Shown here in pieces: positions 44,973-53,416 of a DNA stretch of 64,000 bases. Positions within the stretch are counted from its first letter, which is position 1; each line of letters opens with the position of its first letter. The DNA comes from Singulisphaera sp. GP187 (lineage in GTDB: Bacteria > Planctomycetota > Planctomycetia > Isosphaerales > Isosphaeraceae), in NCBI RefSeq assembly GCF_900129635.1, contig NZ_FSRB01000001.1:4255501-4319500 (forward strand), in the 5' to 3' direction. The translations under genes and the position numbers were made by a program. Under the pieces are notes generated by a model. The model was given only the letters and a program-made list of their open reading frames with translations, did not search any database and was not told where the DNA came from.

Positions 44973-45093
44973 GGCGGTCCTGGGGTCCCAAAGATTTAGG
45001 GAGTACCAGGTACTACCGACTTCGGACTTCCGGGCCGCGCTGCCGAGCGTCGGCAGGTAAGCGAAGTGCTTTCGGCGAGGGGAATGATGAGAG

Positions 45094-45166
45094 AGCCACC
45101 TCAGGGACTCGAACCCTGGACTTCAGCTTTACGAAAGCTGCGCTCTACCAACTGAGCTAAGGTGGC
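45094..45166 (-). tRNA. tRNA-Thr (CGT)
   Basis: 73 bases folding as a full cloverleaf: acceptor GCCACCT/AGGTGGC, D-arm GCTC-GAGC, anticodon stem CAGCT/AGCTG with loop TTCGTAA (anticodon CGT), T-arm CAGGG TTCGAGT CCCTG. No CCA is encoded. Its 3' 43 bases recur at 20938-20980. Confidence 0.97.
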
Positions 45167-45392
45167 GTCGATCGCATTTCTGATTGCGGTCGGCAGTATA
45201 GCGGAATTCACATGAAACTCAAAGAGGAACGATGGCCAATCCGGTGATTTTTCCGAAAAAAGGCCAATCGCCGCTAGAGTTTCGAGGCTCAGATCGCTTC
45301 AAGCCGTTCCGCTCTTCGAACATAAAATTACTGAAATTTCATGAGCGTGACAAGACCGGTCTCAAGAAGCTCCCGCGGTTTATTTGCGGCTT
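45167..45392. other. Non-coding stretch right of the tRNA
   Basis: A lower-GC gap. A 76-codon plus-strand frame (45232-45462) exists but overlaps the minus-strand gene and lacks recognisable features. Confidence 0.4.
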
Positions 45393-45797
45393 TCAGAAAT
45401 CCAGAGGATCCGCCTTGGACTTGGGAAGTTTGGCTCGGATGTATTTGACCAGCCGCTCCTGATCCTCAACCCGGACACATTGCAGGTCAAGCGTCAGCAG
45501 CACCCGGCCCTCTTGATTTTTGAGGGCCGGCCGAATGATGAGAGGGCTTCCGAACGTGTCGTAGCGGGTTTCAATCTCGCAGATGACGATCTCCGACCAG
45601 GGGACGAATCTCCGACGGAAGCAGAAGCCGGTGGGACAGGCGAAGATGCCCTCGCAATCGGCATGAACTCGGTGCGTGTGATTCTCACACCAGAGGCCGA
45701 TGGCGATCACACCGAACAGGGCGATCAGGCCCAGGCCGTAACCCCAGTCGGAACCGCTCATCCGGTCATGAGGGATGAAGACGAACAGGACCGTCAT
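45393..45797 (-). CDS. Hypothetical membrane protein with PH-like C-terminal domain
   Basis: 134 residues from the ATG at 45797 (GGAG 5 bases upstream); a longer frame to 45920 is less likely. One membrane helix (YGLGLIALFGVIAIGLWC) is followed by a beta-rich domain (RFVPWSEIVICEIETRYDTF, then GRVLLTLDLQCVRVEDQERL) with a helical end that resembles bacterial PH/YdbT-like domains. The start overlaps the upstream gene by 32 bases, so the pair is probably one operon. Confidence 0.65.
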   Translation of the reverse strand: MTVLFVFIPHDRMSGSDWGYGLGLIALFGVIAIGLWCENHTHRVHADCEGIFACPTGFCFRRRFVPWSEIVICEIETRYDTFGSPLIIRPALKNQEGRVLLTLDLQCVRVEDQERLVKYIRAKLPKSKADPLDF

Positions 45798-46071
45798 CGC
45801 TCCGGGACATCCCCATCCGTTGCAGCAAGGCGTCGACCGCACGGATTGAAAGAATGCTATTGGCCCCTCCCAGACCACACACCCACAGGCCCGCCTGGTT
45901 CCGCCGCAGACCCAGGGCATGGAAAATCACCGCGAGGAGAAGGAATTCCAGAATGGTGAGCACCACGACGAACAACACGGCGAAGCCAATAAAAGCTGGC
46001 TTCGAAATCGTCCTGAGCGGTTCCTCCGACGATCGTTCCCATTCATCCTGGTCGCATTCCGGTTGAGACAT
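45766..46071 (-). CDS. Hypothetical small membrane protein
   Basis: 101 residues with an acidic N-terminus (CDQDEWERSSEEPLR), one long hydrophobic helix (AFIGFAVLFVVVLTILEFLL) and a second weak one. Its 3' end overlaps the start of the next gene. I do not recognise the family. Confidence 0.65.
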   Translation of the reverse strand: MSQPECDQDEWERSSEEPLRTISKPAFIGFAVLFVVVLTILEFLLLAVIFHALGLRRNQAGLWVCGLGGANSILSIRAVDALLQRMGMSRSDDGPVRLHPS

Positions 46072-46376
46072 ACCGACAACCCCTCATGGGTCAATCCAAG
46101 ACTCCTGCCCAAAGCCCGATCCACACGCCTCGATTTCTCGACTCTAACCCATTCGGCCTGATCCGTGAAGTCTGTGGGCATTTCGACGTCCGCTTCCTCG
46201 TCGGCAACAGGTAGCGACGAAATCCGCTTCTCCAAAACCGAATTCATCCATCAACGAGCAATCTATTGTGACAAAAAAAAGATAGTGGGCCGTGCCCACC
46301 CTACAAAGCAGCAAAACACACACGATTAAATCCAAGAGCGGGATGGACGCCCGCGGTCCCAAGGGGAGGCCTGGGT
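46072..46376. other. Non-coding stretch with two interspersed repeats
   Basis: No gene is supported. It contains the GTGGGCCGTGCCCACC palindrome (46285-46300) and a minus-strand copy of the CCGCGGGCGTCC repeat (46332-46366). Confidence 0.6.
46285..46300. repeat. GTGGGC-CGT-GCCCAC palindrome, copy 1
   Basis: A 15-bp palindrome, repeated at 56346-56361 with the same neighbours (a CTAC/CTACAA on the right). Intergenic in both places. Confidence 0.65.
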
Positions 46377-46898
46377 TCAAGGCAGGTTGATGCCCCACTC
46401 GCTTTTCACTCGCTCGGGGATGAAGTGCATTTTTCCGCGGGCATCGGCCCAGCCGATCGTCTCGGCCCGCTTGGCGGCCTCGGTGCAGAGGCGGCTGGGA
46501 TGGGGGGTGATGCCGACGCGTCCGAGGTCCAACCGGTCGGAGTCCCAGCAGGTCTGGATGGTGACGTCGGGGTGGGTTCGTTCGTGGGTGTGACCGGAAC
46601 AGGCCCGGTGCAAAAGCTTGAACCGGTGGTCGGAGAGGTCGAAGAGCCGGCCTCGGAGCGTTCGGGCAAACTCGGCGGCGCGGGGGCCGTGGTCGGGGTC
46701 GGTGTGCTCGTTGATCCGCCGCGAGTCGTGAAGCAGGGCGAAAAGCGAAACCACCTCGAGGTCGGCCCCCGTCTCGGCGGCCAGCTTGCTCCCGTTTTCC
46801 AGGACACGGGCCCAATGGGCAATGCCGTGGTCGCCGTTCCAGGGCAGCGCGTAGTCGACGAGGACCGCCTGGAGGATCAAGGGGAGGTTCGCTGGCAT
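46377..46898 (-). CDS. HD-domain metal-dependent hydrolase
   Basis: 173 residues (ATG at 46898; a GTG at 46901 is adjacent). HD-type metal ligands are visible: His in GDHGIAHWARV, the HD pair in LFALLHDSRR, a further His in HEHT-type NEHTDPDHGP and the late GHTHERTHPD. Such proteins hydrolyse phosphate esters or nucleotides. No other domain is attached and the substrate cannot be deduced. Confidence 0.85.
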   Translation of the reverse strand: MPANLPLILQAVLVDYALPWNGDHGIAHWARVLENGSKLAAETGADLEVVSLFALLHDSRRINEHTDPDHGPRAAEFARTLRGRLFDLSDHRFKLLHRACSGHTHERTHPDVTIQTCWDSDRLDLGRVGITPHPSRLCTEAAKRAETIGWADARGKMHFIPERVKSEWGINLP

Positions 46899-47076
46899 CA
46901 CCGGCTTTCGCGGAACAACGACGCTCGGGGTTCACGGTGGGAGCAAGTGATTCCCAACAGTTGCCCTGGATCCAGCCGAACCGTTTCAATCAGAATTGTG
47001 TCGAGAGGTCCGGTGAGTCAAGCGGGGACGCCCCCCGTGCGCCTCGCGGACCGCCAGCGAGTTCGGAGCCGGACGC

Positions 47077-47691
47077 ATGTACGCCCCGCCGTTCAATGTC
47101 GAGAATGACCCGCGCAAACTCCATGAATTCATGCAAAGAAACAGCTTCGCCCTGGTGACGACTCGGGCGGACGGGGCGTTGACGGCCAGCCATTTACCCC
47201 TCCTGTTCGACCCCAAAGCCGGGCCGCATGGTCACTTGATCGGGCACATGGCCCGGGCGAATCCCCAGTGGCGGCAAGTTGAGGGGGAGGCCCTCGTCGT
47301 CTTCTCCGGGCCGCACGCTTATATTTCGCCCTCGTGGTACGAGGCCGAACGGATGGTGCCAACCTGGAACTACGTGGCCGTCCACGCTTACGGCACGTTC
47401 CAGATCATCCAGGAGCGCGACGCCCTCCTGGAAATCCTCCGCGCGAGCGTGCAAACCTATGAGGGCTCGCGGGCGGCACCCTGGACTTTCGACGAATCCG
47501 GTGCGCACATCGACGCCATGCTCAAGGCCATCGTGGGCTTCCGCATCGAGATCCGTAAGCTTGAAGGAAAGTGGAAGCTGTCACAGAACCACCCCGAGGA
47601 GCGGAGAGCACGGGTGGTGCTGGCCCTCTCCGAACAGCCCGACGAGAATTCGCAGGCGATCGCCGCTCTCATGGCCGAGGAATTGCCTTGA
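47077..47691 (+). CDS. paiB: PaiB-like FMN-binding protein
   Basis: 204 residues, the length of the PaiB family. Motifs: MYAPPFNVENDPRKLHEFMQ at the N-terminus, FALVTTRADGALTASHLPLL, SPSWYEAERMVPTWNYVAVH and the C-terminal GKWKLSQNHPEE. Family members bind FMN; in Bacillus PaiB is described as a repressor of sporulation and protease genes, but the role elsewhere is unclear. It stands alone upstream of an SDR gene. Confidence 0.93.
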   Translation: MYAPPFNVENDPRKLHEFMQRNSFALVTTRADGALTASHLPLLFDPKAGPHGHLIGHMARANPQWRQVEGEALVVFSGPHAYISPSWYEAERMVPTWNYVAVHAYGTFQIIQERDALLEILRASVQTYEGSRAAPWTFDESGAHIDAMLKAIVGFRIEIRKLEGKWKLSQNHPEERRARVVLALSEQPDENSQAIAALMAEELP

Positions 47692-47837
47692 TTTGGAAGG
47701 GAAAGCGGTCACCCGTTCCGCGTTCACACTCGGTCGGCCAATCGGAACCACAAGACAAAGGCAACGAACGCGCTCCAACGGTATCGTGGTCCGAGATGTT
47801 TCGCTTCATCAGTTGGACCCACGAAGGAGAGTAACCC

Positions 47838-48632
47838 ATGGACTTGCAACTCCAAGGAAAGCGGGCGCTCGTGACCGGCTCGACCGCGGGGATCGGGTTG
47901 GCCACGGCGGCGGGCCTGGTTCGCGAGGGAGTCTCCGTCGTGATCAACGGGCGCACCCGCCAGCGGGTTGAGGAGGCGGTCCAGGTCATCCAGGGGCTCG
48001 GCGGGAGCGGGCAGGTCTCGGGGGTCGCCGCCGACCTCTCCACGGCCGAGGGGGTGGCTCAGCTTGTGGGTCTGGTCCCCGACGTGGACATCCTGATCAA
48101 CAACATGGGGATTTTCGAGCCCAAGCCGTTCGAGGAGATCCCCGACGCCGACTGGCTCCGCTTCTTCGAGACCAACGTCATGAGCGGGGTCCGGCTCAGC
48201 CGCCACTACCTGCCGGGAATGAAACGGCTCGGTTGGGGCCGGATCGTGTTCGTCTCCAGCGAATCGGCCATCCAGATCCCCGCCGAGATGATTCACTACG
48301 GGATGACCAAGACCGCCCAACTGGCGATCGCCCGGGGGTTGGCCGAGACCACGGCCGGCACCGGTGTGACGGTCAACTCCGTCCTGCCCGGGCCGACCGA
48401 TTCGGAAGGCGTCGGCGCCTTCGTAGCTGACCTGGCAAAGCAGCAAGGCGTGGAACGCAAAGTGGTCGAGGCCGAGTTCTTCAAGACGGCCCGACCCACC
48501 TCGCTGATCCAACGATTCGGCACCGTCGAGGAAGTCGCGAACATGATCGTGTTCGTGAGCAGCCCGCTCGCCTCGGCCACCAACGGCGCCGCGCTCCGTG
48601 TCGACGGCGGCGTCATCCGCGCCATCGTCTGA
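47838..48632 (+). CDS. Short-chain dehydrogenase/reductase
   Basis: 264 residues of classical SDR type: cofactor motif TGSTAGIG near residue 14, the Asn-containing ILINNMGIFEP, catalytic Ser in VFVSSESA, Tyr and Lys in HYGMTKTAQ, and the C-terminal NGAALRVDGGV. The Arg after the second strand (INGRTRQR) suggests NADP(H). GGAGAG precedes the ATG. Substrate unknown. A perfect 32-bp palindrome follows. Confidence 0.95.
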   Translation: MDLQLQGKRALVTGSTAGIGLATAAGLVREGVSVVINGRTRQRVEEAVQVIQGLGGSGQVSGVAADLSTAEGVAQLVGLVPDVDILINNMGIFEPKPFEEIPDADWLRFFETNVMSGVRLSRHYLPGMKRLGWGRIVFVSSESAIQIPAEMIHYGMTKTAQLAIARGLAETTAGTGVTVNSVLPGPTDSEGVGAFVADLAKQQGVERKVVEAEFFKTARPTSLIQRFGTVEEVANMIVFVSSPLASATNGAALRVDGGVIRAIV

Positions 48633-48666
48633 GCCGGCCCGTTCCCGGACAATCTTGATACCCCCC

Positions 48667-48698
48667 GCAGGACGGCACCAGGCCTGGTGCCGTCCTGC
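48667..48698. terminator. Perfect 32-bp palindrome after the SDR gene
   Basis: 16-base arms GCAGGACGGCACCAGG/CCTGGTGCCGTCCTGC with no loop, 35 bp after the stop. There is no T-run, so it may be a Rho-independent-like stabiliser or a protein-binding site rather than a true intrinsic terminator. 48699-48929 holds nothing else I can support. Confidence 0.6.
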
Positions 48699-48929
48699 TC
48701 GCTTGTTCGAGAACGCCCAAAGTCGAGCCGATTCCCCCACAAAATCAAAAGGACGTTCCCTGGAGGAATTAATCTCTAGCAATTCGATCAAGAATGTCGA
48801 TAACAATCTTGACCGGTCGAGTTGGGCTGGGAATAATGGGGCTGAGAATTCGCAGTCTGGGGACCATTGCGGATTGGGATGACGGGCTCGAGATTCAGGC
48901 CTGGTCCTGCGAAGAAGACGAGGTGAGCG

Positions 48930-49115
48930 ATGTCGAGCAAGGCGATCTCGGTTCAGGATGACGCCCGAGCCAGCCGGGGAACCCTCGCGGCGGACTTCGA
49001 CTTGGAGCAGGTGCGTCAGGCCGTCGGGGGGATTCGATTCGGCGAGGTCCGCGTCATCATCCAGGACGGTGTCATTGTTCAGATTGAGCGCGTCGAGAAG
49101 CAGCGGCTTCGCTGA
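48930..49115 (+). CDS. YezD-like small protein (DUF2292)
   Basis: 61 residues; the last 35 match the DUF2292 pattern (VGGIRFGEVRVIIQDGVIVQ followed by IERVEKQRLR). GAGGTGA precedes the ATG. Function is unknown; in several bacteria the gene lies near sulfur-assimilation genes, which is not the case here. Confidence 0.85.
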   Translation: MSSKAISVQDDARASRGTLAADFDLEQVRQAVGGIRFGEVRVIIQDGVIVQIERVEKQRLR

Positions 49116-49243
49116 GTCGTCGGCCGATTCGCTCGCTCGCTTGATTCCTGTCGCCGACTCGTCCTCGAGAGGCGCGTTGCACTTCTGCCCCGCAAGTTGC
49201 TGACTGGTCTTACCAGAGGCGTGCGGACTTGTCGGAGTTTCGC

Positions 49244-50455
49244 ATGCCCGCAGTCCAAGCCAATGGCCGGCCCGCGCCGGTCCCGATCTTCGTCCGTCTA
49301 CATTCATCGTGGAGAACCAGGAGCGACGGCACCAACGACGGCCCTGGCGCACGTCGGCGGGGTGGATTCACCCTGATCGAGCTCCTCGTCGTAATCGCCA
49401 TCATCGCGGTGCTGATCGCGCTCTTGCTGCCGGCCGTGCAGGCCGCTCGCGAGGCGGCCCGGCGAATGCAGTGCGTCAACAACCTGAAGCAGATCGGGCT
49501 CGGTCTTCATAACTATCTTTCGAGCAATGACTGCTTCCCGCCCGGTTCTCTTCCCATCTATCCCGGTGGTGATCTCACGTCGACAAAGTTCGCCAATAAC
49601 CAAGGCCCCAGCGTTCACGCTCGGATCCTCCAGAACATCGAACAGGCGGCGCTCTATCACTCGCTCAACTTCTCGGTTGCCATTTTCAACGAACCGATCG
49701 GCAACTTGATGAACACGACGGTTTCCACCTCGACGATCAACACCTTTCTTTGCCCGTCGAGTCCGGGAGCAAGCTGGGTGATCCAAGGAGCGGGCGTCGG
49801 TCTGAACGGGCTCAAGGCCACGGGAAACAGCTATTTCGCCTCGTTCGGGTCGAGCATCGAGTTCGCGGCGCAGCAGGCCAATGGCCCGCCCAACGGCCCC
49901 TTCCCCTACATCGGCACAAAGGGACATGTGACCACGATTGCCGAGGTCACCGACGGGACGAGTAACACGATCGGCTTCGGTGAGTGGCGAATCGGCAGCG
50001 GGGTGAACAGCCAGCAGTCGATCCAGGACGTCATCTTCGTCGGCTCCTTTCCCTCAGGCACCAAGCGGAACGACGGGACGCTCAACATGCCCCACCCCGC
50101 CCTCGTCGCCAGCTTCCAACCCTGGCTCGAGCAGTGCGGACAGTTGTGGAGATCGGGTGGCGGCCGCCAGGCCAAGTCCCCGACCCTCGGCGAGTCGTGG
50201 GCCTTCGGGTTGGCGGGCTACACCCAGGGCAACGTCCTCCAGGCCCCGAATGCAAAGTACCCCAACTGCAACAGCGCGGCCAGCGGCATCGAGAACCCCG
50301 GCGTCTTCGGCCTGAGCAGCTATCACTCCGGTGGTGCCAATATCTTGCTGCTCGACGGCTCGGTCCGGTTCCTCAAGGACAGCGTCAGCGGCCCGACGGT
50401 CTGGGCCCTCGGCTCGATCAAGCAGGGCGAGATCATCTCGGCGGACGCGTTCTGA
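49244..50455 (+). CDS. DUF1559 prepilin-like protein
   Basis: About 403 residues from the ATG at 49244 (GGAG 7 bases upstream). The type IV prepilin/pseudopilin signal is clear: RRRGGFTLIELLVVIAIIAV near residue 40, followed by the DUF1559 features AAREAARRMQCVNNLKQIGL, YIGTKGHVTTIAEVTDGTSN, NTIGFGE and the C-terminal SYHSGGANILLLDGSVRFLK. Planctomycetes encode dozens of these; they are processed by prepilin peptidase and probably form surface or periplasmic pseudopili. Confidence 0.95.
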   Translation: MPAVQANGRPAPVPIFVRLHSSWRTRSDGTNDGPGARRRGGFTLIELLVVIAIIAVLIALLLPAVQAAREAARRMQCVNNLKQIGLGLHNYLSSNDCFPPGSLPIYPGGDLTSTKFANNQGPSVHARILQNIEQAALYHSLNFSVAIFNEPIGNLMNTTVSTSTINTFLCPSSPGASWVIQGAGVGLNGLKATGNSYFASFGSSIEFAAQQANGPPNGPFPYIGTKGHVTTIAEVTDGTSNTIGFGEWRIGSGVNSQQSIQDVIFVGSFPSGTKRNDGTLNMPHPALVASFQPWLEQCGQLWRSGGGRQAKSPTLGESWAFGLAGYTQGNVLQAPNAKYPNCNSAASGIENPGVFGLSSYHSGGANILLLDGSVRFLKDSVSGPTVWALGSIKQGEIISADAF

Positions 50456-50643
50456 ACGGAACAACCGCGAGTTCGAGCTCGAGTCCTCCCGCGTCCACCC
50501 GACCAAAATCACCGACTTCCGGATGTCACCGGTTGGACACAACCCGTGGCGGCCAGGCCTTCTCGTCCATTGCTCTGAGTTGAGAACAAAACCGAGGATC
50601 GTTCCCCGTCGACCCCGGGACCAGAATAAAGGCTGATATCCTC

Positions 50644-53325
50644 ATGAATTCCTTGTGCCGACTTACGAGTCTGCTGCTGCTTTCCCATCTGGCCGCCACA
50701 ACGGTGGCGGCGGCCGGCCCACCGGCTCCGCATCCGACCGCGGAGGCCTTGGAATTCTTTGAGAAGAGGGTGCGCCCGATCCTGGTCAACCAGTGTTACA
50801 CCTGCCACTCCGCGAACACCAACTCGAAGGGTGGGCTGCGGGTCGATGACCGCAACGGCCTGATCCAAGGCGGAGGAAGCGGGCCGGCCGTCGTTCCGGG
50901 AGACCCGGAAAACAGCCTCTTGATCCAGGCCGTGAACCACGCGGAGGATGCCCCCAAGATGCCGCCGAAGAAGCGGCTCTCTCCGGAAGAAGTCGCCGAC
51001 CTGACGCAATGGGTCAAGGACGGTGCGGCCTGGCCCGAAGCCAAGTTGGCGGCGGCCGTGGGCAAGCCGAACGCGAAGTATGACAAGCTGCGCGAGACCC
51101 ACTGGGCGTGGCAGCCGGTCGCCAAGGTCGCGGCCCCCAACGTCCAGGGCGCCTCCTGGGTCCGCGACGACCTCGACCGGTTCATCCTGGCCAGGCTGGA
51201 GCAGGAAGGGCTGAAGCCGGTGGGCGACGCCGACCCGCAAACGCTCCTCCGCCGCCTGACGTTCGACCTGACCGGGCTGCCGCCGACGCCTGAAGAGATC
51301 GTTGCGTTTGTCAATGATGACTCCCACGACGCGCTCGACAAGCTGGTCGACCGCCTCCTGGCATCGCCCGCGTTCGGGGAACGGTGGGGGCGCCACTGGC
51401 TGGACGTCGCCCGTTATGGAGAGTCGACCGGGTCGTCGCGAAATATTCCCTACCCGCACGCCTGGCGTTATCGCGACTACGTGATCAACGCGATCAACAA
51501 AGACAAGCCTTTTGACCAATTCATTCGAGAGCAGGTTGCAGGCGACCTGTTGCCCGCCGGCTCCCCCGAGGAGAAGGACGAGCACCTGATTGCCACCGGG
51601 TTCCTCGCCTTGGGGGTCAAGGATGTCAATCAGCGGTTCAAGGTCCGGTTCATCATGGACAATGTCGATGAGCAGATCGACACCGTCAGCCGCTCGGTGC
51701 TGGGAGTGACGGCGAGCTGCGCCCGCTGCCACGACCACAAGTTCGACCCGATCCCGACGGCCGACTATTACGCCCTGGCCGGCATCTTCCAGAGCAGCGA
51801 CCTGTGCGCTGGGGTCCGCAACAAGATGGGGGGCGGCGGCCTCGACTACTACGACACCCAGCTGCTCCTGCACCTCGGGCCGAAATCGGCCGCGGCCGCC
51901 GAGCCCAACGAGAAGATCGCGGCGGCGACCAAGGCCGTGGCGAAGGCCCGCGCCGAGTTGGTGGCGATTCGTGACAGTGCGGACTCGGAGAAAACCGGCC
52001 CCGACGGCCGTCCGAAACTGGCCGCCGCCCGCCAGAAGCTCAACCGGCTCCAGGCGGAGTTGATCGCGCTGTCCGACCCCGCGGTCAACGGCGCCAAGCT
52101 CGCCTTCGGTGTTCGCGACGCCAAGACCGTCAGCGACACGCAGATCCGGATCCGGGGCGAAGCCGAGAAGCTCGGGCCCACCGTGCCCCGCGGCTTCTTG
52201 ACCCTCTTGCAGTTCCCCGACCAGCCCAAGGTGAACCCAAGCCAGAGCGGCCGGCTCGAACTCGCGCAGTGGCTGACCAGCGAGAAGAACCCGCTGACCC
52301 CTCGGGTGATGGCCAACCGGGTCTGGCAAAACCTGTTCGGCGAGGGCCTGGTCAAGAGCGTCGACAACTTCGGGATCAGCGGCGACGTACCGTCGCACCC
52401 GGAGCTGCTCGATCACCTGGCGACCCAATTCGTCCGTGATGGCTGGTCGGTCAAGACCCTGGTGAAGCGAGTCGTGCTGAGCCGAGCGTACCGCCTCAGC
52501 TCGGAGAACGCAGAGGCCAACGACGCGGTCGACCCGGGCAACCGCCTCGTCTGGCGGCACACCCCGCGCCGGCTCCACGCCGAGGAGATCCGCGACGCGA
52601 CCCTCGCCGCCGCCGGAACCTTGAACCTGACGCCCCCCGAAGCCTCGCCCGCGAAGGACATGAAGGTCACCGAGCTCCGCAATAACGAGCCCAGGGCCAA
52701 GGAACTCGCGAAAGCAGCGAGGGAGAGCCACCACCGCAGCCTCTACCTGCCGCTGCTCCGGCAACTGACGCCCACCTCACTCGAGGTCTTCGACTTCGCC
52801 GAGCAAGGCATGGTGACCGGCCACCGCGATACGACCACGGTCGCCACCCAGGCCCTCTACCTGCTCAACGACCCGTTCGTGCGGCGTGAGTCGCTGAGCC
52901 TGGCGGGGCGATTGCTCCAGCGGACCGACCTGGACGACAAGGACCGCGTGGACCTGGCCTACCGGCTGACGGTCAGCCGCCCGGCGACAGCCGCGGAAAT
53001 CGCGCGGATCCGCGGGTTCCTCGCCGACTACGAGTCGGCCGCGAGCGTGGCGCTTGCCTCGAGCTCCAGCTCCAGCACGCCCAAGGCCCAGCCGATCGCC
53101 TTGGCCAGCGTGTCGACCACGGACACGTCGGACGCCGGTTCCCAGACGACCGCCGACGCGGCCAAGCCCAAGAAGAAGCCGGCGCCGCTGAATCCGGATG
53201 ACGTCGAGGCCGATGACGAGCCGGTCGTGGAAGAGGTACTCCCGCAAGTCGATGCCAAGACCGCCGCGTGGGCCAGCTTCTGCCAGGCGCTGTTGGGAAC
53301 CGCCGAGTTCCGCTACGTCCCCTGA
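50644..53325 (+). CDS. PSCyt1 cytochrome-like protein with DUF1549 and DUF1553
   Basis: 893 residues with an N-terminal signal peptide (LCRLTSLLLLSHLAATTVAA). The PSCyt1 haem motif CYTCH is near residue 55, followed by DUF1549 (LTGLPPTPEEIVAFVNDDSH; second CxxCH-like motif CARCHDHKFDPI) and DUF1553 (NPLTPRVMANRVWQNLFGEG to the C-terminus). A Ser/Thr- and Lys/Pro-rich insert of about 60 residues near 800 is unusual. The gene is paired with a DUF1501 gene 91 bp downstream, the standard planctomycete arrangement; the pair is thought to act in the periplasm, possibly on sulfated or complex glycans. Confidence 0.95.
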   Translation: MNSLCRLTSLLLLSHLAATTVAAAGPPAPHPTAEALEFFEKRVRPILVNQCYTCHSANTNSKGGLRVDDRNGLIQGGGSGPAVVPGDPENSLLIQAVNHAEDAPKMPPKKRLSPEEVADLTQWVKDGAAWPEAKLAAAVGKPNAKYDKLRETHWAWQPVAKVAAPNVQGASWVRDDLDRFILARLEQEGLKPVGDADPQTLLRRLTFDLTGLPPTPEEIVAFVNDDSHDALDKLVDRLLASPAFGERWGRHWLDVARYGESTGSSRNIPYPHAWRYRDYVINAINKDKPFDQFIREQVAGDLLPAGSPEEKDEHLIATGFLALGVKDVNQRFKVRFIMDNVDEQIDTVSRSVLGVTASCARCHDHKFDPIPTADYYALAGIFQSSDLCAGVRNKMGGGGLDYYDTQLLLHLGPKSAAAAEPNEKIAAATKAVAKARAELVAIRDSADSEKTGPDGRPKLAAARQKLNRLQAELIALSDPAVNGAKLAFGVRDAKTVSDTQIRIRGEAEKLGPTVPRGFLTLLQFPDQPKVNPSQSGRLELAQWLTSEKNPLTPRVMANRVWQNLFGEGLVKSVDNFGISGDVPSHPELLDHLATQFVRDGWSVKTLVKRVVLSRAYRLSSENAEANDAVDPGNRLVWRHTPRRLHAEEIRDATLAAAGTLNLTPPEASPAKDMKVTELRNNEPRAKELAKAARESHHRSLYLPLLRQLTPTSLEVFDFAEQGMVTGHRDTTTVATQALYLLNDPFVRRESLSLAGRLLQRTDLDDKDRVDLAYRLTVSRPATAAEIARIRGFLADYESAASVALASSSSSSTPKAQPIALASVSTTDTSDAGSQTTADAAKPKKKPAPLNPDDVEADDEPVVEEVLPQVDAKTAAWASFCQALLGTAEFRYVP

Positions 53326-53416
53326 ATCGAGATCGCGGCGGTTCTCTGGCCTGGGATCGCCAGGCTTATCTTACAACCATAAATACAGTCATACGGTTCA
53401 TCGAAGGAGTCTTGAA

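Noticed and set aside
45232..45462. 76-codon plus-strand frame after the tRNA, with AGAGGAAC before its ATG
   Set aside because: It overlaps the end of a better-supported minus-strand gene and shows no coding character beyond a chance binding site.
46144..46989. 281-codon minus-strand frame
   Set aside because: It overlaps the HD-domain gene in another frame and is rich in Arg/Pro, typical of a shadow frame.
50509..52764. 751-codon minus-strand frame opposite the PSCyt1 gene
   Set aside because: Shadow of the DUF1549/DUF1553 gene, without motifs.
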